A stretch of DNA of 64,000 bases from Corbicula japonica (Eukaryota; Mollusca; Bivalvia; Venerida; Cyrenidae), in assembly GCA_038501625.1 (NCBI GenBank), contig JAZAYU010000182.1, forward strand, positions 992,001 through 1,056,000. Reading direction: 5' to 3'. Positions 42,301-57,004 of this stretch are shown in pieces; position 1 is the stretch's first letter, and each line of letters starts with the position of its first letter. A model generated the notes under the pieces. That model was not told the DNA's origin and did no database searches. It saw only the letters and a list, made by a program, of their open reading frames with translations. Position numbers and translations under genes: made by a program.

Positions 42301-45300
42301 GCCCATTTTCTTAACGTTCTCATTTGGAATGTTCTGTACGATTGGGTACCAACGTGAAAAAAACAGTGAAAATAAAAATGATAAATTCTATAATTCACTG
42401 GAAAACTTAAAATAAAATGTCTTCATACAAGCTTTATTTCATACTTCACACTTTACCTGCTAAGCTTGTGTAATGGACTGTTTTGACAGTTGTTTTGTAA
42501 ATGCCATTTCGATTCATTAAAATAAGAGTTAGGGTTCTTCTGCATTGCACATCCTCCCGTTGCCCTTTATCAATATTCCAAGAATTATCTAGTTCCTTTT
42601 TTACAGCTGTAGAGATAAACTCTGGACAAGCTTTATAAAGAAAATGTCAAAGGGATATAATTCTTAGATAACTGAGGAAGAGTTATGGTTCCTGTGCACT
42701 GCACGTCTTCTCAATGCCTTTATCGGATATTTGTTTCAAATTTAAAATAAAATTAACAGTGAACAGACTGTTGGCTGTGCAGGCTAATTTGGGTCTACAC
42801 TGGTCACAAATGTGATACAAGGTTCCTTATGATTAGAACTCAAAGTTCCCATTTCATCTATATTTATAATAAATCCTCTAAAACACTTGACATTAGAACA
42901 TTTATGGAAGTATTAGGCTCTCCAGGAGGTGTTTAAAAGTATAAATATGTTATGGCCTCTTTGCGTTTATTTTCAGAACAATCCAACAGCCACACGTTTT
43001 ATTTACAATCACCATTTAAGTCAAATAATGGTCTACCATGTTTTAATTAAATCTGATAATGAAAAAATTGCAGATGTACTTGATCTTTGCTTGCTCTGGT
43101 GTGACTTTGCCTCTCCAGTCAACGGCTTTGCTGACAGTGGCGGAGTGGGGTCTGTTGGGTATGGTAGATTTGAAGGTGTCTGTCGGAACTTCTGGTTCAC
43201 CCATCAGTATCTCATCTTCTTCCCTACAGTAAGCAACTCCAGATTTATTATATGTATAAAATCATAATTAATTAATTATTCATACAATAAACAAATGATT
43301 AGGCAACATTTTGTCAGGTAAGTGAAACAACGTCAAGTAAGTTGAAACAATGTAAGGTAAGTGGAACAATATCAGGTCAGTGAACAATGTCAGGTAAGTT
43401 GAATATTGTCAGGTAAGTGAAAAAAATCCTCGGTAAGTGAAACAATGTCAGGTAAGTTAAATGTTGTCATGTCAGGTAAATAGACCAATGTCAGGTTAGT
43501 TGAATATTGACAGGTAAGTAAAAAAATTTCAGGTAAGTAAAACAATATCAGGTAAGGAGAACAATGTCTGGTAAGTGAAACAAAGTCAGGTAAGTGGAAC
43601 AATGTCAGGTAAGTGGAACAATGTCAGATAAGTGGAACAAAGTCAGGTAAGTAGAACAATGTCAGATAAGTGGAACAATATCAGGTAAGTGGAACAATGT
43701 CAGATAAGTGGAACAATGTCTGATAAGTGGAACAAAGTCAGGTAAGTGGAACAATGTCAGATAAGTGGAACAATATCAGGTAAGTGGAACAATATCAGGT
43801 AAGTGGAACAAAGTCAGGTAAGTGGAACAATGTCAGATAAGTGGGACAATGTCAGATAAGTGGAACAATATCAGGTAAGTGGAACAATGTCAGATAAGTG
43901 GAACAATGTCAGTAAAGTAAAACAATGTCAGGAAAATAAACAATGATAGGTAAGTGGAACAATGTCAGGTAAGTGAAACAATGTCAGGTAAGTAAAACAA
44001 TGTCAGGTAAGTGGAACAATGTCAGGTAAGTGAAACAATGTCAGGTAAGTAAAACAATGTTAGGTAAGTGGAACAATGTCAGGTAAGAGGAATAATGTCA
44101 GGTATTTGAAACATTGTTAGCCAAGTGGAACATTGTCAAGTAAGTGGAATAATGTCAGGTAAGTAAACAATGTCAGGTAAGTGAAACAATGTCTGGTTAG
44201 TGAAACGGAACCAATGTGAGTAGGATAAAACAATCTCTGGTAAGTAAACAATTGTAGGTAAGTGGAACAATGTCAGGTAAGTGGAAAGTGGCCAATATCA
44301 GATAAGTGAAATTGTCAGGTATGTGGAATGTCAAAAAATTTCTAGTGTCTGACTTGCGAGAGAAGTTTGGCTATTACTTTTCATTCTAACATATACAATT
44401 TACCATTTGGAATTAAAAAAACAAAAAAATCAGAATTATAAATATGCTAACCGTAACAATGTAAGTAAAAAACTTAACATGAAAAAAATTAAATGAAACT
44501 GGTAACTCCCTAAATGTAACTAGTTGCTTGATGTTAAACAACAACATATAACACACAATTACCATGCATCAAGCTTTTTCTTTTCCCTAAAATGCAAGTT
44601 ATCATTGTGTTGTTACTTTTTTGAATAAAATACCAATAACATTTGAATGGAAATACATGTCAAATAAGTAAACTAATACATAATAAAGGAAGAGCTACTA
44701 CCAGCACTCATTTCGTCTGAACACCAGGATACAATGTGGGTAGGGTAGACACTGTCTAATACTGGCCTAATTCTCTGGGGATGGAACTGATAAATAATTA
44801 CCATCTTGGCCAATGATTTGCTGTCACTTTAAACTGGATAAAATTAATGCAATGTTGTTTGCCTACTTTGTTTGTTTTCAAAGCTACATGGCATATATTT
44901 AAACTGTTATAACTTCCTGAAACATGCAGTGGAAGTAGGTGCCAGTTACTTACTGTGATGTGCCAGGTCTGCCCTGTTGACTGGGTGACCTTGGTCTGAA
45001 CTGTGATGAATTTGGCCTACTTCTGTGACATGTAGTGGATGTAGGTCCAAGTTACTTACTGCGGTGTGCCAGGTCTGCCCTGTGGACTGGGTGACCTTGG
45101 TCTGAACTGAGATGACTTTGGCCTACTTCTGTGACTTGGAGTGGATGTAAGTCAGTTACTTACTGTGGTGTGCCACGTCTGCCCTGAGGACTGGGTGACC
45201 TTGGTCTGAACTGTGATGACTTCTGTGACTTGCAGTGGATGTAGGTCCAAGTTACTTACAGTGGTGTGCCAGGTCTGCCCTGTGGACTGGGTGACCTTGG

Positions 45301-48300
45301 TCTGAAATGAAATAACTTTGGCCTACTTCTGTGACTTGCAGTGGAAGTTTGTCCAAGTTACTTACTGTGGTGTGCCAGGTCTGCCCTGTGGACTGGGTGA
45401 CCTTGGTCTGAAATGAAATAAAAGTGGCCTACTTCTGTGACTTGCAGTGGTTGTAGGTCCAAGTTACTTACTGTGGTGTGCCAGGTCTGCCCTGCGGACT
45501 GGGTGACCTTGGTCTGAAATGAAATAACTTTGGCCTACTTCTGTGACTTGCAGTGGATGTAGGTCCAAGTTACTTACTGTGGTGTGCCAGGTCTGCCCTG
45601 TGGACTGGGTGACCTTTGTCTGAACTGTGATGAATTTGGCCTACTTCTGTGACTTGTAGTGGATGTAGGTCCAAGTTACTTACAGTGGTGTGCCAGGTCT
45701 GCCCTGTGGACTGGGTGACCTTGGTCTGAACTGTGATGACTTTGGCCTACTTCGGTGACTTGCAGTGGATGTAGGTCCAAGTTACTTACAGTGGTGTGCC
45801 AGGTCTCCCCTGTGGACTGGGTGACCTTGGTCTGAACTGTGATGACTTTGGCCTACTTCTGTGACTTTCAGTGGATGTAGGTCCAAGTTACTTACTGTGG
45901 TGTGCCAGGTCTCCCCTGTGGACTGGGTGACCTTGGTCTGAAATGAAATAACTTTGGCCTACTTCTGTGACTTGCAGTGGAAGTATGTCCAAGTTACTTA
46001 CTGTGGTGTGCCAGGTCTGCCCTGTGGACTGGGTGACCTTGGTCTGAAATGAAATAACTTTGGCCTATTTCTGTGACTTGCAGTGGAAGTAGGTCCAAGT
46101 TACTTACTGTGGTGTGCCAGGTCTTCCCTGTGGACTGGGTGACCTTGGTCTGAACTGTGATGACTTTGGCCTACTTCTGTGACTTGCAGTGGATGTAGGT
46201 CCAAGTTACTTACTGTGGTGTGCCAGGTCTTCCCTGTGGACTGGGTGACCTTGGTCTGAACTGTGATGACTTTGGCCTACTTCTGTGACTTGTAGTGGAT
46301 GTAGGTCGAGACAACGGCTTGCTGGACACAGTGGTACTGGCAGGCTGCCGGAATCCTGGCATAGGAGTAGGGGCAAGCTGCAATCACAAACCAAATCTGT
46401 ATTTACATGTTATATAAAGTTCAGGTCCTTCTTTTAAAATAAGCAAAATGGCATTTGGCAATGTGTAATTCTGAAGTTTCATTTAATGCCAAGAAATAAA
46501 GAAACCTTGTGAATAGCTCAATTCATAGTTTGAAAATAAACATACAGAAAAAATGAGACTGTATCCACGGAACGCTGATGCTCCAACACCCATCCCCGCC
46601 CAACTTCTGCATATTTGTCGCAAAAATTTTGAAAAAATATATTACAATCTAATTACTCAATTAGAAGTTTGACCAATATGGTTTAGCCCTTTCCTCCATA
46701 GATCCACCTTTATTGTGTGGGTGAACAGTTTAGATCCAGATCAGCTGGCACATCCGTGCCATTTGATCAGGATCACTTTTTGATTCGTTAGGTTATTTCT
46801 GACCTAAATGCGACCAGTGCAGATCCTGATCAGATGGCACGTAAAAATGTGTATTTCTGGAGGAAATGGTTGATTTTACAGAAACTACTGAGTGAATGAG
46901 GTGAAGGATTGCTTCACAAAACTTTGGTTTACTGAAAATAACAACCAGACATTACTCTTTTCACAATTATCTTGGATAAAATTCCCGTCTTTCTGATCCT
47001 GCCTGATCATCTGTCCAGGTTTGAAAGAAATCAAATGTCAATTATGAGTTTAGATAAATGAGTTTAGATAGCATCATCCATACAGTCCGATCTAGATCGG
47101 CACTGTTCATTTCCGGATTAAAGAGATTATTTTTAACAAGAAGTCAATTAAAAGTATCATGCATGAGTGTGAGGTGAAGATGGAAAAATCTGTCACCGAG
47201 GGTTAACTGTTTTGCAGGAATGAGGCTCTGCCGCGCCAAAACAGTTCACCCGAGGTGATAGATTTTTCTATCTGTACTGAATGTCTCATGCATGATACTT
47301 TTTCTTGCATAACTTTTATTATTCATAACATTTGTATTTATGAATTATTGATATTAATGCAAACCTTATTTTAAAAATGACGACACTAACTTGAATATAT
47401 TATGTCAGATACTTCTAGATGTGACGTCACTCATGACTCATTCTACATGGAGGTGTAGGATCTGAATTTCCTACAAGGGTGAAAACACCGGATGACCTAA
47501 TCTGGTATGCAAGAAAATGTAAATCCTGATCAGATGGTATAGTTGTGCTGGCTGATCTGGATCTACACTTGTTAATCATGGGCTAAACAGCCATATCCTT
47601 GGAGTAAGAGATTAACTACCGTCATTGTTTGAATATAAGCCGCACTCATGCATAAGCCGCACCCCCCATAAACCTGATGGAACAGATGAAAATAGCTTAA
47701 TGCCATATATAAGCAGCCAAACCTGTGTATTAGCCGCACACCCAACTTTTTACAACCAAATTCTGAAAAAAAGTGTGGCTTATATTCAGATAATGACGGT
47801 AGTTGTGATCATGTAGCTGGTATAAAACCCACCTTCTCTCTGAAGTAGTTCATCTCATCCTTGACCTGGTCGATCATGGTAACCACAGTCTCTAGCCTCA
47901 CCTCGGTAGCTGGCTTATCATCGGAATATAAAACCTCGTCCTCCTCTGTATCGTGCTTCTCTGGTCTGAAGAGTAAAAATCATATCATTTCAAACTGTTC
48001 AGTATAGACACTTTTTGGCCAGTGTGTTAGTTTGACATTGTAATTGCCTTGTAAAACAATTGGATCTGCAAAGATACCGCATAGGGTCTTCTTTTTCATG
48101 AAAATGACTCCCCTTTAGAACTTGTTTCTTCTTTATCATTTTAATGCATTTTATTGTCAGAAAATACCGTCATCATCTAAATATAAGCCGCACTGATATA
48201 TAAGCCGCACCCCCCAAAACCCCAATGGAAATGGGTGAAAAAAGCCTAACTCTATCTATAAGCCGCGGTCTCTTTTTCAGACTGGTCGCCATTTTGAATC

Positions 48301-51300
48301 GCCGGTTCCGTGTGCCTTAGCGTAGGCAACAATAGCCAGCTATACTTTTTCAGTGAAGTACATACGCGTTTGACCCATAATAATTATTATGTTTGACAAT
48401 TTGAAGGTATAGACATTTTAAATGAAGTGTAATATTCGAGAAAATTGGCGGGAATGACATTTGACAAAAATGTGCGATTTTTGAATAAAATTCGAGTTGA
48501 CCATGTCATCTCAATATCTTGTCAAACATTCCATAAGAATCTCAAACATGACATCATGCTTTCAGTTTTTCACACCTTAGTCAAGTGACATACCCTCTGT
48601 GACAGGTGAGACCAAGCTGCCAATTAAGGGTGACACTGATTTTACCAAAGGAATCTTAAACATGTCATCTGGCTTTCAGAGTTTTTCACACGTAATGTGA
48701 TTTTACCGATACACGTTTTTTTAAGTATTCAATCTGATATAATGCGTAATTAAATAAAACGCGATCAACTCATGGACCCCACTTTTTCCAAAAAATATGT
48801 AAAACACTGGTAAAAGCCAGTTTGCATGATTTAAATAAGTGAAAACAATTACCTTGATGGTGATGTCGGTTCTTACGAAATCCGCATTTTATTTCCATTT
48901 ATCTTTAATTATTACATTTATAATCCGCATAATTTGAAAAACAGCCGTTAACTTATAAAAACCACATGTATCCCTTACAAAAAACATGACCATACTGTGT
49001 ATTTCGTATGGAGGCAAAACAATCGATACCGCCAAACATCAAACGCGACTTCAAAAGACGTTGTTGGCTCGAAACAACCATCAGTGTTTATTTCGGGTCC
49101 TGTGGTCGCTCACCTGTCAGTTTGAAGAAGATCAGACCAAAATTAAGACCGCTAGAGTGCGGACAAGCTTTTTCTATAATTTGACCTAGTGACCTAGTTT
49201 TCAAGGTCACATGACCCAGTTACGAACTTGATCTAGATATCATTGAGATAAACATTCTGACCAAGTTTGAAGAAGATCACACCAAAATTACAACCGCTAG
49301 AGTGTGGACAAGCTTTTTCTATAATTTGACCTAGTGACCTAGATTTCAAGGTCACATGACCCAGTTCGAACTTGACCTAGATATCATTGAGATAAATGTT
49401 CTGACCAAGTTTGAAGAAGATCCCACCAAAATTAAGACCCCTAGGGTGCAGACAAGCATTTTCTTTAATTTTTCCTAGTGACCTAGTTTTAAGGGTCACA
49501 TGACCCAGTAATGAAATTGGTCTAGATATCATTGAGATAAACATTCTGACCAAGTTTAAAGAAGATCGCATCAAAATTAAGACTGCTAGAGTGCAGACTA
49601 GCTTTTTTCTATAATTTGACCTAGTGACCTAGATTTCAAGGTCACATGATCCAGTTTCGAACTTGACCTAGATATCATTGAGATAAACATTCTGACTAAC
49701 TGACTAAGTTTGAAGAAGATCCCACCAAAATTAAGACCGCTAGAGTGCAGACAAGCTTTTTCTTTAATTTGATGTAGTGACCTAGTTTTAAGGGTCACAT
49801 GACCCAGTTACGAACTTGATCTAGATATCATTGAGATAAACATTCTGACCAAGTGTAAAGAAGATCGCACCAAAATTACGACTTCAAGAGTGCGGACAAG
49901 CTTTTTCTATAATTTGACCTATTGACCTAAATTTCAAGGTCACATGACCCAGTTTTGAACTTGACCTGGATATCACTGAGATAAACATTCTGACCAAGTT
50001 TGAAGAAGATCAGACCAAAATTAAGACCCCAAGGGTGCAGACAAGCTTTTCCATAAATTTTACCTAGTGACCTAGTTTTAAGGGTCACATGACCCAGTTA
50101 CAAACTTGATCTAGATATCATTGAGATAAACTAAGTTTAAAGAAGATCGCACCAAAATTAAGAATGCTAGAGTGCAGACAAGGTTTTTCTATAATTTGAC
50201 CTTGTGACCTAGATTTCAAGGTCACATGATCCAGTTTCAAACTTGACCTAGATATCATTGAGATAAAGTTTGAAGAAGATCCCACCAAAATTAAGACCGT
50301 TAGAGTGCAGACAAGCTTTTTTCTTTAATTTGACCTAGTGACCTAGTTTTAAGGGTCACATGACCAAGTTACAAACTTGATCTAGATATCATTGAGATGA
50401 ACATTCTGACCAAGTTTAAAGAAGATCACACCAAAATTACGACCGCTAGAGTGTGGACAAGCTTTTTCTATAATTTGACCTAGTGACCTAGATTTCAAGG
50501 TCACATGACCCAGTTTTGAACTTGACCTAGATATCATTGAGATAAACATTCTGACCAAGTTTGAAGATGATCGTACCAAAATTACAATCGCTAGAGTGCG
50601 GACAACAATTGTGAACGGACGACGGACAAAGGGCGATCACAAAAGCTTACCCTGTCACAATGTGACAGGTGAGGTAAAAAAAAAAAACAACAAACAGTAT
50701 AGGTTTTCAACTTTTCAATACTACTTAGACTGTTACTGCAAGTATGAGGCAACTTATAGCATGAATATTATGTCAAAGAGAAAAAAACACTTTTTTGTTT
50801 TCCATGTTCTAAGCCAGGTCACTTCACATACACACACAATTAAAAGCCAATCTTTATTTTTCTGTTAAAAGGTGAACAATAACCTATTTATGAAGGCCTG
50901 AGTCAGCATTTAAAAATGATTATCATGACATTTTACTGCATATAACAAATATTCTGACTAGATTTGTGTTAAGTTTGACTCACTTTTCATCCAGCAGAGA
51001 TTTCCCAAGTTTCTGTGTGCTCTGAGTCTTTGCAGGAGACGACGATCGGTCTTTCGGTACAGCAGTTTTAGCATTACGGTTGTTGTTGATTTTTCTGGAT
51101 TTGGTGCTCATCACTCTCGGTGCTGGAGCTGACTGTATGCGGGAAAATGGCCTGAGGGCCGGGCTGAACTGTTCCGACGATTGGTAGAATTCCTCCAGTG
51201 TCTGATGGTGTATCATCGATTCCGCCTGCTTTGCTAAAATGGTATATATATTATATTATTATATAATGTCCATGCCTGTATATAATAAAGTTTGGTAGTT

Positions 51301-54300
51301 TATTTATAGAAATTATTAGTAAAGAAATACAAATACAACAGTTTTGATACTCAACATTTAAATTAAGCAGAAATACAGATATCTGGGTTATTCTACAACT
51401 AAAGTTAAGTTGTTAAACTTATGTCCAAAAAAGTACACTAATAATTTCTTCATGATTAGAACAGTACAATCCATGACAATGACCTTGTTGCAGTGTTAAC
51501 ACTTAACCCTTTCCTGGATAGATACGCATTTTTACGCATGTGCGACCAGTGTAGATCCAGATCAGCCGGCACATCCGTGCCGTCTGATCAGGATCTGCAC
51601 TGGTCGCATTTTGGTCAGAAAAAACCTAATGAATCAAAAAGCGAACAGTTTAGATCCTGATCAGACGGCACGGATGTGCCAGCTGATCTGGATCTAAACT
51701 GTTCGCCCTAGCAATAAAGGTGTGTCTGTACAGGAAAGGGTTAAAACATGGAGTGGATGTATCAAAAATTGTATTGTCAGTGGGCAGCAAGCAAAATGTT
51801 CAACATTGGGCTCAGATCATGAATATTCAAGATATTGTTATGACTCTTAGTACATATATTAACAATAACTACTGGCAAAGTTCACCCTTTCCTCCATGGA
51901 CACATTAGTTGTAGAGTAGAATAACCTATGTTTGTTCAAACATTTACTTCAACAAGGAATTATATGAGATTTAGTCATTAAAAATGTACACATATAAAAG
52001 AAACCAATGCCCAAGATCATAAAACTAAGTTTTGAGATCAGTCTCAAATCTCAAGCATCTGATTGGCTGAAATGGCGACTTGTCGCCATTTCAGCCAATC
52101 AGATGCTTGAGATTTGAGACTGATCTCCAGATTTAGTTTTATGATCTTGGGCACAAATAACATCAAAAAGAACAGTAAAGATGTGCAAGGTGAAGGTCAA
52201 AAGAGCACCAATGTAAGTCCTAAGCTTCTATGCCTTTGTGAATTGGTTAATCAAAATGACATTAAGGATGAGTGCTTTGCTTTACAAACTAAACATTAAT
52301 TTTACAATAATAGAACAATAATAGATTTTTTATCTTTATTTATTAAATAAACAAAACAAAAGAAATACAATTTTTTAGATTTTTTTTTTTTAATTTCATG
52401 GGGTAAAAGTGAAAAAGTTCTAACACCTTTGCAAATTCACTTCACTAGTTTTCATTCTGTGAGGAAGGAAACTCAAGGAATTGAATAAAAATCAAAACTT
52501 GCTCCAAAAGAACAAGTAAGCTTGTCCTGAATCATTGAAATTGATCAAAAGTCTGCATGTGTAATCCTGAACAATTTTCATTAATACTGTGCTCAAGATC
52601 ATAAAACTGAGATTGGTGACCAGTCTTAGAACTCTTAGGCTAGTTTTTGAAAGTTTTAGTCTGTTTGAAAACTAGACTCAGTTTCAACCAATCTCATGCT
52701 TGTGATCTCAGACTGGTATTCAGTCTTTATTTTTGAACTTAGACACTGAAAACAAAAGGTGACCGTTTATATGCTTAGCACAGTTTGTCACATTTGGAAC
52801 CCGTTTTGACCCAGTTCCGCTTGGGCTTCCATCCAGGCAGATCAGGGTCTACACTGTAATTAATATGTCTGGGCTGAGCACGGAGGAGTAAATACAGCCA
52901 CAAATAAATATATTTCATTACTTTAGTCTGGCTGGTAATGAGTAATTTTTATGAAAATTCGTTTTAGACATTTTGATTTGTTATTGCCATTAGCTTTAAA
53001 GTGAAGATCGAAAAATTAATATCTTCTTTTATCAAGAAGAGGGAGAGGTTTTCTCCCCAGAAATTCCTTCATGACGAGCTTATTTGTTACAGGAAAACTA
53101 TCAGTGTTACCTCCTGCAGAACACCTATGTCCTAGCAAAAAGTTTCAACATTTTTTAAGGAATATATTTCACTCTTGTACTCTTGTGCTTAGCAGAAATC
53201 AGATCTATCTGATATTATAGAAGGGTGCTAGCAGAACCCTGCATACTCAGTTCACACAAAAGATGATGTTTGTTTCTTCACTGCAAACATTCTATAGCAA
53301 ATACATGTATACTAGCCTTCATCACAGATTTTACAGTAATGATAAAAGTTTTAAATGATTTCTTTTAAGACACATTCTACTTTCGTTGTTCAACATCTGA
53401 GAATGTTTTAGCAGACGGCTTATTTTGGGATTGCATGTTATACGCATGTGCAGCTAACACGAGAAATGATGGTAAATGGAATTACTAGCGCCTTCAAACA
53501 ATCAAAAGGGTGATACACTGCAACTCCGTTATATCGCGATCCGTTATACACAACTGTATCAGGAGTACCAATATAATATTATACTCTCTGCCCTTTAGTT
53601 TACCCTTTATTCAACTGTCATGACTTCCAAGGTATATTTAACAAACACAGAAGCAATTCTTCTAAATAAATATGTGAACGCTTAAAAACAATCCACACAA
53701 GGCTAAAGGTTGTCCCACACTTCAAGATATGTGTAAACACACAGACTGCTGAAACAATATGGCATATGTAAACAGACTAGCTTATAGCACAATAAGCATG
53801 AGTGTGACTAAAGCTTTTCAGGGATTGGTATGCACAAAGCATCTTTAATAATATCTTAATGCTTCTTTTTATGGACAAAAAGCGTCCAGATGGTGTGAAA
53901 AGTTTGGTTGCTTTAGTTCATTCAGGGACTGTAATGACAATGGAGAAAAGTGTTAAACATTTTAATTGTGCCAAATGATGAGGGAATAACTAAGAAAAAT
54001 AAAAGAGTTATGTTAAAGACATGCATGCAGTAACAAATATGAAAGCAACATAAGTTTTAAATAAAAAAGTTTGGAGTTATGGAAAAATAATATGATTATG
54101 TGATGAGCGACAAGGATCATATGAGAAAATTTTGTTATAAATTATTTTTAAAAGTCATCAATCTTGTTCAAAGACAGCAAATTCCCACCGGACATTTCTG
54201 AAATCTTAGACTTCAGATGCTTGGTGAATTCCATCCCTGATGCTTAACACTTTCCTCTATATATATGCCTATATGATATGGGTAAACAGTATAGATCCAG

Positions 54301-56972
54301 ATCAGGCAGCACATCTGTGCCATCACTGATCAGGATCTACAATGTTTGCTTTTTTGATTTTTTAGGTAATTTCTGACCAAAAAGCGAACAGTGCAAATCC
54401 TAATCTGAGGGCATGGATGTGCCAGCTAATCTGGATCTACACTGTTTGCTCATGCAATAATAGGTATATTAACTGGAGGAAAGGCTAAAATAGAGACTGC
54501 GACTCATTGATATATAATCATAGGAAGCTAAGTGATGTCGGTGCATTCATGTATTCTACAACAAGTACAAAGTTCTAACCCAAATCCTTGAACCACTCAG
54601 ACTCAAGAATTTAGGAAACCCACAAAAATAGTGTCTGTGAGAATGGTGTCTTACGAAAAACCACGAAATTTTATGCCCACAAATCTAAGTGTAACCATAG
54701 TATTTGCGTTGTTGTAGACTACAATATAACCATAAAAGCTACAGGATAAAGAAAAGAGAAGAAGTGATTAGTGATATATTCTGCCACCAGTACAAGGTGC
54801 CTGGCCACACCCTCCCACCACAGTACCCTGGGGCTGGAGCCCGTTGCTGGTCAGCAGGCTGTATAGCTGGATCACATCCTTGGTGTGCTTCTCTGGTTGA
54901 TCACCCTGGCCGTGCGCAGTGTAACGCACATCGAGTGCAGTACCACTGCGCCCAACAAAGTTAAGCTTACCTATGTATGAAATATATTTGTTATTAGTTA
55001 ATGCAAAGTTTTAATATTTGTGGGGTAATATGTATGGATTTAGCAGTCATATGTTGAATCTAGTAAACTGGGTGGAGATATAATGATTATAAACATTCTG
55101 ACTATGTTTCATCAAGATTAGATGAAAGATTTCCAAGTAAGTTATCATACTTCGTAATTTGGTGAAATATCAGCAATTTTATGGGCTGTAACTCTGGGGT
55201 AACTAAAGCTGAAGAATAAATAAAAGTCAGAGAGCTGACGGTGCTTTTTTGGTCAAGAAAAGGGCCATAACTCCAGAGTTTAACAAGAACTCTGTCAGCT
55301 TATGTATCAAAATTGATTAATATATTCTAGCTATAAAAATTCAGACCAAGTTTGATGCAGACTGGATATTAGTTACTCATACACTAGAAAGCAGGTAACT
55401 TGTGTGGATGCCACCCACCCACCACAGGAGTTTTTATAATACATTCTTTGTTTTTTTAATGATTTTTATTAAAATCCCACAAATATTAATACATTCGCAG
55501 TTATTACAAATTTTCACTATAGCAGTTTTATTAGTTAAAGTATCCGAAAGAGAGAGTTAGAAATAATTAAAATGAAGTAGAAATAAAGTTGAATGATTTA
55601 ACCGTTTCCTCCACAGACACACCTTTATCACAGACACATCTGTGCCATCTGATCAGCATCAGGATCTGCCCTGTTTGCTTTATTATACAGTTATTTACTT
55701 ATTAGCTGGGAAATATGCTGTGATATTGACCTAAAAAATCATTATTGACCGAGGCAATAGCCGAGGTCAATGATTTTTGCGGTCAATATCAACAGCATAT
55801 TTCCGAGCTAATAAGTAAATAACTGTTTTATTACATGAACTATAAATAGTTATAGTTTATTACATGAACTATAAATAATATAAAAGATGGAAACTCTCGG
55901 ATTCTATTTATAGACAGGTCAATATCAGCGAAAGCGGGTCAATATCTAGATTTATTGACTCGGTTATTTTGGGGGTGTGACCAATCGCGTTGTGTCTATT
56001 TATAGTTCATGTAATAAGATTTGTTATTTCTGACCAAAATGTGAGCAGTGCAGATCCTTATCAGATGGCACAGATGTACAGACTGATCTGGATCTACACT
56101 GGTTTCACATGCGTAAAAATGCGTATATTAGGAGGAAAGGGTTAAATAAAAGTTCTTTGACGCAGAATAATCATTAGAAGGCATCTTTACATTCATTGCA
56201 AAGTTTATTCCATCAATTCCAATGCTGAAATCATTATGTGGGTTGAAATTCTCGGATTTGAACCTCCTGCATTAAGTACCTTGTCTTTTTTTCTTACATT
56301 CTTATTTCATTAAAATCTTCTTTACTCCATGAATAAAGCTTATTTATATCAGCTTATATCTCTTGTGCCATTGATTTAGATCTGCACATCTGTTTACTTT
56401 CATGATGTGCAAGCTGATCTGGATCTAAACTGATAGCACATGGGGAATAAGCTGTATTCCTGGAGCATTGGCATTTATTTTTTTGCCAACAAACACTGAC
56501 TTTGTTCTCTTAACCCTTTCCTGTACAGACTCACCTTAATTGCTAGGGCGAACAGTTTAGATCCAGATCAGCCTGCACATCTGTGCCGTCTGATCAGGAT
56601 CTAAACTGTTCGCTTCTTGATTAATAAGTTATTTCTGACCAAAATGCGACCAGTGCAGATCCTGATCAGACGGCACGGATGCGTAAAAATGCGTATCTGT
56701 ACAGGAAAGGGTTAAAACTTATTTAATTAACTCTTGACTCTATTCCATGAGGGAACAGTGTAGATCCAGACATGTGACCAGGATCTATACTGTGTGCTTT
56801 TTTATTTATTATACAAATAAATAGGTTATATGATATAACAAGTAAATACTAATGTTGAGGTCAATATGTAGTTTTGCGGACCTGGGTAGTGTGATATCGA
56901 CCTCAACATTAGTATTTACTTGTTATATCATATAACCTATGAATTTAAAGCATTCTGATAATGATGATGATA

Positions 56973-57004
<32 letters not shown>

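Larger units (their letters stand above)
44935..46305 (-). repeat. 106-base tandem array made of the exon 8 tail plus its 5' splice site, about 13 copies
   Basis: Each unit of about 106 bases (some 94-107) contains the minus-strand words for RPRSPSPQGRPGTPQ, the donor GTAAGTAACTTGGACC, and the start of the next copy. The rightmost unit overlaps exon 8 itself. Read-through from one unit into the next would stop at the TAA inside GTAAGT, so any use of the copies needs splicing. Within the 42-base coding-like core most differences between copies fall at third codon positions (GGC/GGA/GGG, CCA/CCG/CCT); a few are replacements. Confidence 0.93.
46400..47832. other. Intron between exons 7 and 8 with several repeats
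   Basis: It contains the dispersed element at 46682-46873, a remnant near 47520-47600, the palindrome 47150-47303 and the MITE 47617-47801. No additional coding sequence is seen. Confidence 0.6.

Noticed and set aside
54704..54964. 86-codon plus-strand frame
   Set aside because: It is the antisense shadow of exon 5, whose minus-strand frame fits the gene's splice phases.
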